Source: Foliamicus sp965115835 (GTDB taxonomy: Bacteria; Pseudomonadota; Gammaproteobacteria; Steroidobacterales; Foliamicaceae). Taken from it: 64,000 nucleotides of DNA. Where the stretch lies: contig OZ220471.1 in NCBI GenBank assembly GCA_965115835.1, positions 2,232,001 through 2,296,000 on the forward strand, read 5' to 3'. The notes below the pieces were generated by a model. That model had not been told where the DNA came from, made no database searches, and was given only the letters and a program-made list of their open reading frames with translations. The position numbers and the translations under genes are program-made. Shown here in pieces: positions 61,729 to 64,000 of the stretch (positions within the stretch are counted from its first letter, which is position 1; each line of letters begins with the position of its first letter).

Positions 61729-63351
61729 CAGCAATTCCCGCCAAATTTGACATGTGAGTGATTTCAGGGGTTTTGGGCGGTTCGAGAAGAAGTTCTTCGC
61801 AAACTTTTCATCCGAAAACCGTATGATTCGAGCGATTGTTGGAGTACAGGGGATGAACCATGTCCAAGATCCAGTTTCGCAAGACGCTCAGTGCCCCGGG
61901 ATTGCTCCGGGTGGTGCGCGGTTGTTTCGATCGCATTGAGGATCCGGTTGCGAGCCGTGGCCTGCCCCTGACGGACTGTCTGATGTCGGCGCTGGCGATG
62001 TTTGGGCTGAAGTATTCGTCGCTGTTGAGTTTTGAGCAGGACGCACGGGGCGAGGAGCGCACCCGGTCGAACTTGAGAAGCCTCTATGGGGTGGAGCGCG
62101 CGCCGTCGGATACAACCATGCGCGAGCGACTGGATGAAGTGGATCCGCGCTCGCTGCGGCGGGCCTTCAAGCGCGTGTTTGCGGCGTTACAGCGTGGCGG
62201 GGGGCTGCGGGACTTCACCTGGCTAGACGATCATTATCTGTTGTCGGTGGACGGCACGGGCTACTTCTCCTCGCAGAAGGTGCATTGCGCTCATTGTTGC
62301 GAGCGGCGTCACCGGGACGGTCGTGTGACCTACTATCACCAGATGCTGGGTGCGGTGCTGGTGCATCCGGAGCATCGCGAGGTGTTTCCGCTGGCGCCGG
62401 AGCCGATCCTGCGCGCGGACGGTTCGCGCAAGAACGACTGCGAGCGCAACGCGGCCAAGCGTCTGCTGCGGGATGTGCGGCGCGAGCATCCGCATCTGAA
62501 GCTGTTGGTGGTGGAGGATGCGTTGGCCTCGAACGGTCCGCACATCCGGCTGTTGCAGGAATTGGACCTGCGCTTTGTGCTGGGGGTGAAGCCGGGCGAC
62601 CATGCGGAGTTGTTTCACTGGGTGGCTTCGGTGATGGCGACGCGGGTTGTCGAGACCCAAGGCGAGGACGGTGTGCGGCGGCGGTATCGCTTTCTCAACG
62701 GTGTGCCGCTCAACGACGCGAATTTCGACCTGGAGGTGAACTTTCTGGAGTGTTGGGAAACCACCCCCAAGGGTCGGGAGCGGCACTTTAGTTGGGTTAC
62801 GGACATCAAGATCACGGAATCGAATGTGGAAGCGCTGATGCGTGCCGGTCGGGCGCGTTGGCGCATTGAGAACGAGACCTTCAACACCCTGAAGAACCAA
62901 GGCTACGGCTTTGAGCATAACTTTGGCCACGGCAAGCGGCATCTGGCGACGGTATTTTCCGGTTTGACGATGCTGGCTTTTTTGATCGACCAGATTCAGC
63001 AGCGCTGCTGTGCGCTGTTTGGGGCGGCACGGGAGCGGGAGGGTCGTCCGAAATACTTCTGGGAACGGTTGCGCCGCTTGTTTCTGGAGTTCTTCATTAC
63101 CGGCTGGGAGGCCCTGTATCAGGCCATCGCCTTCGGCCACCACCCAACCGAACTGGCGCCCTTCGACACCTCCTGACCCCATCGCCGTGGTCGGGTGTGC
63201 GACGAGCGGGTTCTTCAGGGAAACAGCGTAGCCAAACCACTTATCCGGCGCCGGCCGGAGGGGTAGCCTTCCCCAACTGATCCGCCAACCGGCCATCCGC
63301 ACCAGAATGCCACCCCATCAGCACCACAAAATGGCTTGGCGGGAATTGCTG
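61729..63351 (+). mobile_element. Insertion sequence, 1623 bp, 9-bp target duplication
   Basis: Ends are inverted copies starting CAGCAATTCCCGCCAA (left 61729-61744; right complement ending at 63351). The flanking duplication TGAGTTTCT is perfect (61720-61728; 63352-63360). It encodes one DDE transposase on the plus strand. The two 121-bp MITEs in this window have the same termini and duplication length. Family by sequence feel: ISNCY/IS4-superfamily; not certain. Confidence 0.93.
61860..63176 (+). CDS. DDE transposase of the 1623-bp IS
   Basis: A 438-residue transposase. It begins MSKIQFRKTLSAPGLLRVV. A likely first catalytic Asp lies in LLSVDGTGYFSS, a second in LVVEDALAS and the Glu in RWRIENETFNTLKNQGYGFEHNFGHG, a layout of the IS4-like DDE superfamily. 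The C-terminus is helical and aromatic (FWERLRRLFLEFFITGWEALYQAI). The start ATG at 61860 lies 131 bp inside the left terminus. No truncation is visible, so it could move both itself and the two MITEs. Confidence 0.85.
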   Translation: MSKIQFRKTLSAPGLLRVVRGCFDRIEDPVASRGLPLTDCLMSALAMFGLKYSSLLSFEQDARGEERTRSNLRSLYGVERAPSDTTMRERLDEVDPRSLRRAFKRVFAALQRGGGLRDFTWLDDHYLLSVDGTGYFSSQKVHCAHCCERRHRDGRVTYYHQMLGAVLVHPEHREVFPLAPEPILRADGSRKNDCERNAAKRLLRDVRREHPHLKLLVVEDALASNGPHIRLLQELDLRFVLGVKPGDHAELFHWVASVMATRVVETQGEDGVRRRYRFLNGVPLNDANFDLEVNFLECWETTPKGRERHFSWVTDIKITESNVEALMRAGRARWRIENETFNTLKNQGYGFEHNFGHGKRHLATVFSGLTMLAFLIDQIQQRCCALFGAAREREGRPKYFWERLRRLFLEFFITGWEALYQAIAFGHHPTELAPFDTS

Positions 63352-63994
63352 TGAGTTTCTCAAGTAGGCATCTGACCAGTTGATAGTTTTTACCCAACTT
63401 CTGTGCATCGGTTCCGCTTCCAAGAGATGGGGGAACAAACTCACCGGCATCATCGGCGCTGGCGTATTTTGCAAACGCATCAAGAAAAATTGCCAAGGCC
63501 GAACGATATTCGGATGTCATCGACGAGCGGCCCCTTTTGTCTTTAGTCCGTATGATTCTCGGATACGGATAGAACTTGTTCCCCCTTAATTTCTGCGCCC
63601 CGGAGGCGCATTCGGAAAGATCTTTCAGACGATCCTCAATCTCAACTTTGATCCATTGCTTGATGCTCTCCTTGAGTGTCAATGACTCAAGCGTATCAAG
63701 CAGCGCAGCATTGAGGATCTCATACAAACCACAGGCAAGAAGCGTGAGTGTAGTGAGGCGTTGCTGTCCATCTACGATAGCCACGGAAGTTCCACCGAAG
63801 TCTTCCTCTCTTTTCTTCTCTTCTACAAGGACCAACGTTCCGAGAAATGTAAAGGCGTCGGCATTGGGACTGGTGGCGAGGCGATGAAAACCGCCAAGGC
63901 AGTCACTATACAAGCGAGTTATGTTTTCTTTGGACCAATCATATTCGCGCTGATACTCGGGAATGCGGAAGCCGACAGCCCCGTTGTAAAGCAT
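63352..63994 (-). pseudogene. sspE: sspE, N-terminal fragment (DUF262), partial at the window end
   Basis: The DUF262 half of sspE. It has FRIPEYQREYDWSKENI and VAIVDGQQRLTTLTLL; the DGQQR motif is the nucleotidase/NTPase signature of GmrS-like proteins and SspE. It breaks at the 9-bp duplication beside the 1623-bp IS, after VRCLLEKL. The first residues of the gene probably lie beyond 64000. From the ATG at 63994 the three fragments, minus insertions and one duplication copy each, sum to 2265 bp or 755 codons. Confidence 0.85.
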
Positions 63995-64000
63995 TGCTGT

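Overview
The window looks like a high-GC gammaproteobacterial chromosome. Core genes of that class are present (erpA, bactofilin, rppH, a tyrA T-protein, frmA/frmB, pdxH, ubiJ). I cannot name the species.

1-22.2 kb is mostly core and periplasm/envelope genes. On the minus strand lie erpA, a bactofilin, a DUF6776-like protein and rppH, followed by a plus-strand methyltransferase. A possible phosphorus-scavenging group comes next: a PafA-like alkaline phosphatase coupled to an M1 peptidase, divergent from a TonB-dependent receptor followed by a beta-propeller phytase. Then come tyrA, a 1.7k-residue FN3/leucine-rich-repeat secreted protein with a 13-C tract near its 5' end, a hydroxyacid dehydrogenase, the formaldehyde pair frmA-frmB, and pdxH.

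22.2-49.5 kb is a defence island. It opens with an orphan type I-E-like mini CRISPR array and the remnant of a tyrosine recombinase. A complete type III-B (Cmr) operon follows, led by an unusual CARF-HEPN-CARF protein. Next is a complete type I-G (formerly I-U) operon: cas3, csx17/cas8, csb1/cas7, csb2/cas5-cas6, a cas4-cas1 fusion and cas2. One array follows with 45 intact repeats plus one degenerate repeat, whose core is a 20-bp perfect palindrome. The Cmr operon has no Cas6, adaptation genes or array of its own, so it probably borrows those of I-G. Downstream is an XRE-ImmA/DUF4411 toxin-antitoxin-like pair broken by three in-frame stops. Two 121-bp MITEs (22468-22588 and 49374-49494) bracket this island.

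49.5-64 kb holds ubiJ and then a DNA phosphorothioation system: sspA divergent from sspB-sspC-sspD. The restriction partner sspE (DUF262 + DUF1524/HNH) lies convergent and is split by two separate transposons, each with perfect target duplications. One is a 3081-bp IS66-like element carrying a DruA/DUF4338-family gene. The other is a 1623-bp IS with the same terminal inverted repeats and 9-bp duplication length as the two MITEs. Removing both elements and one copy of each duplication rebuilds one uninterrupted sspE frame of 755 codons up to the window edge. The strain therefore appears to keep phosphorothioate modification but to have lost the linked restriction effector.
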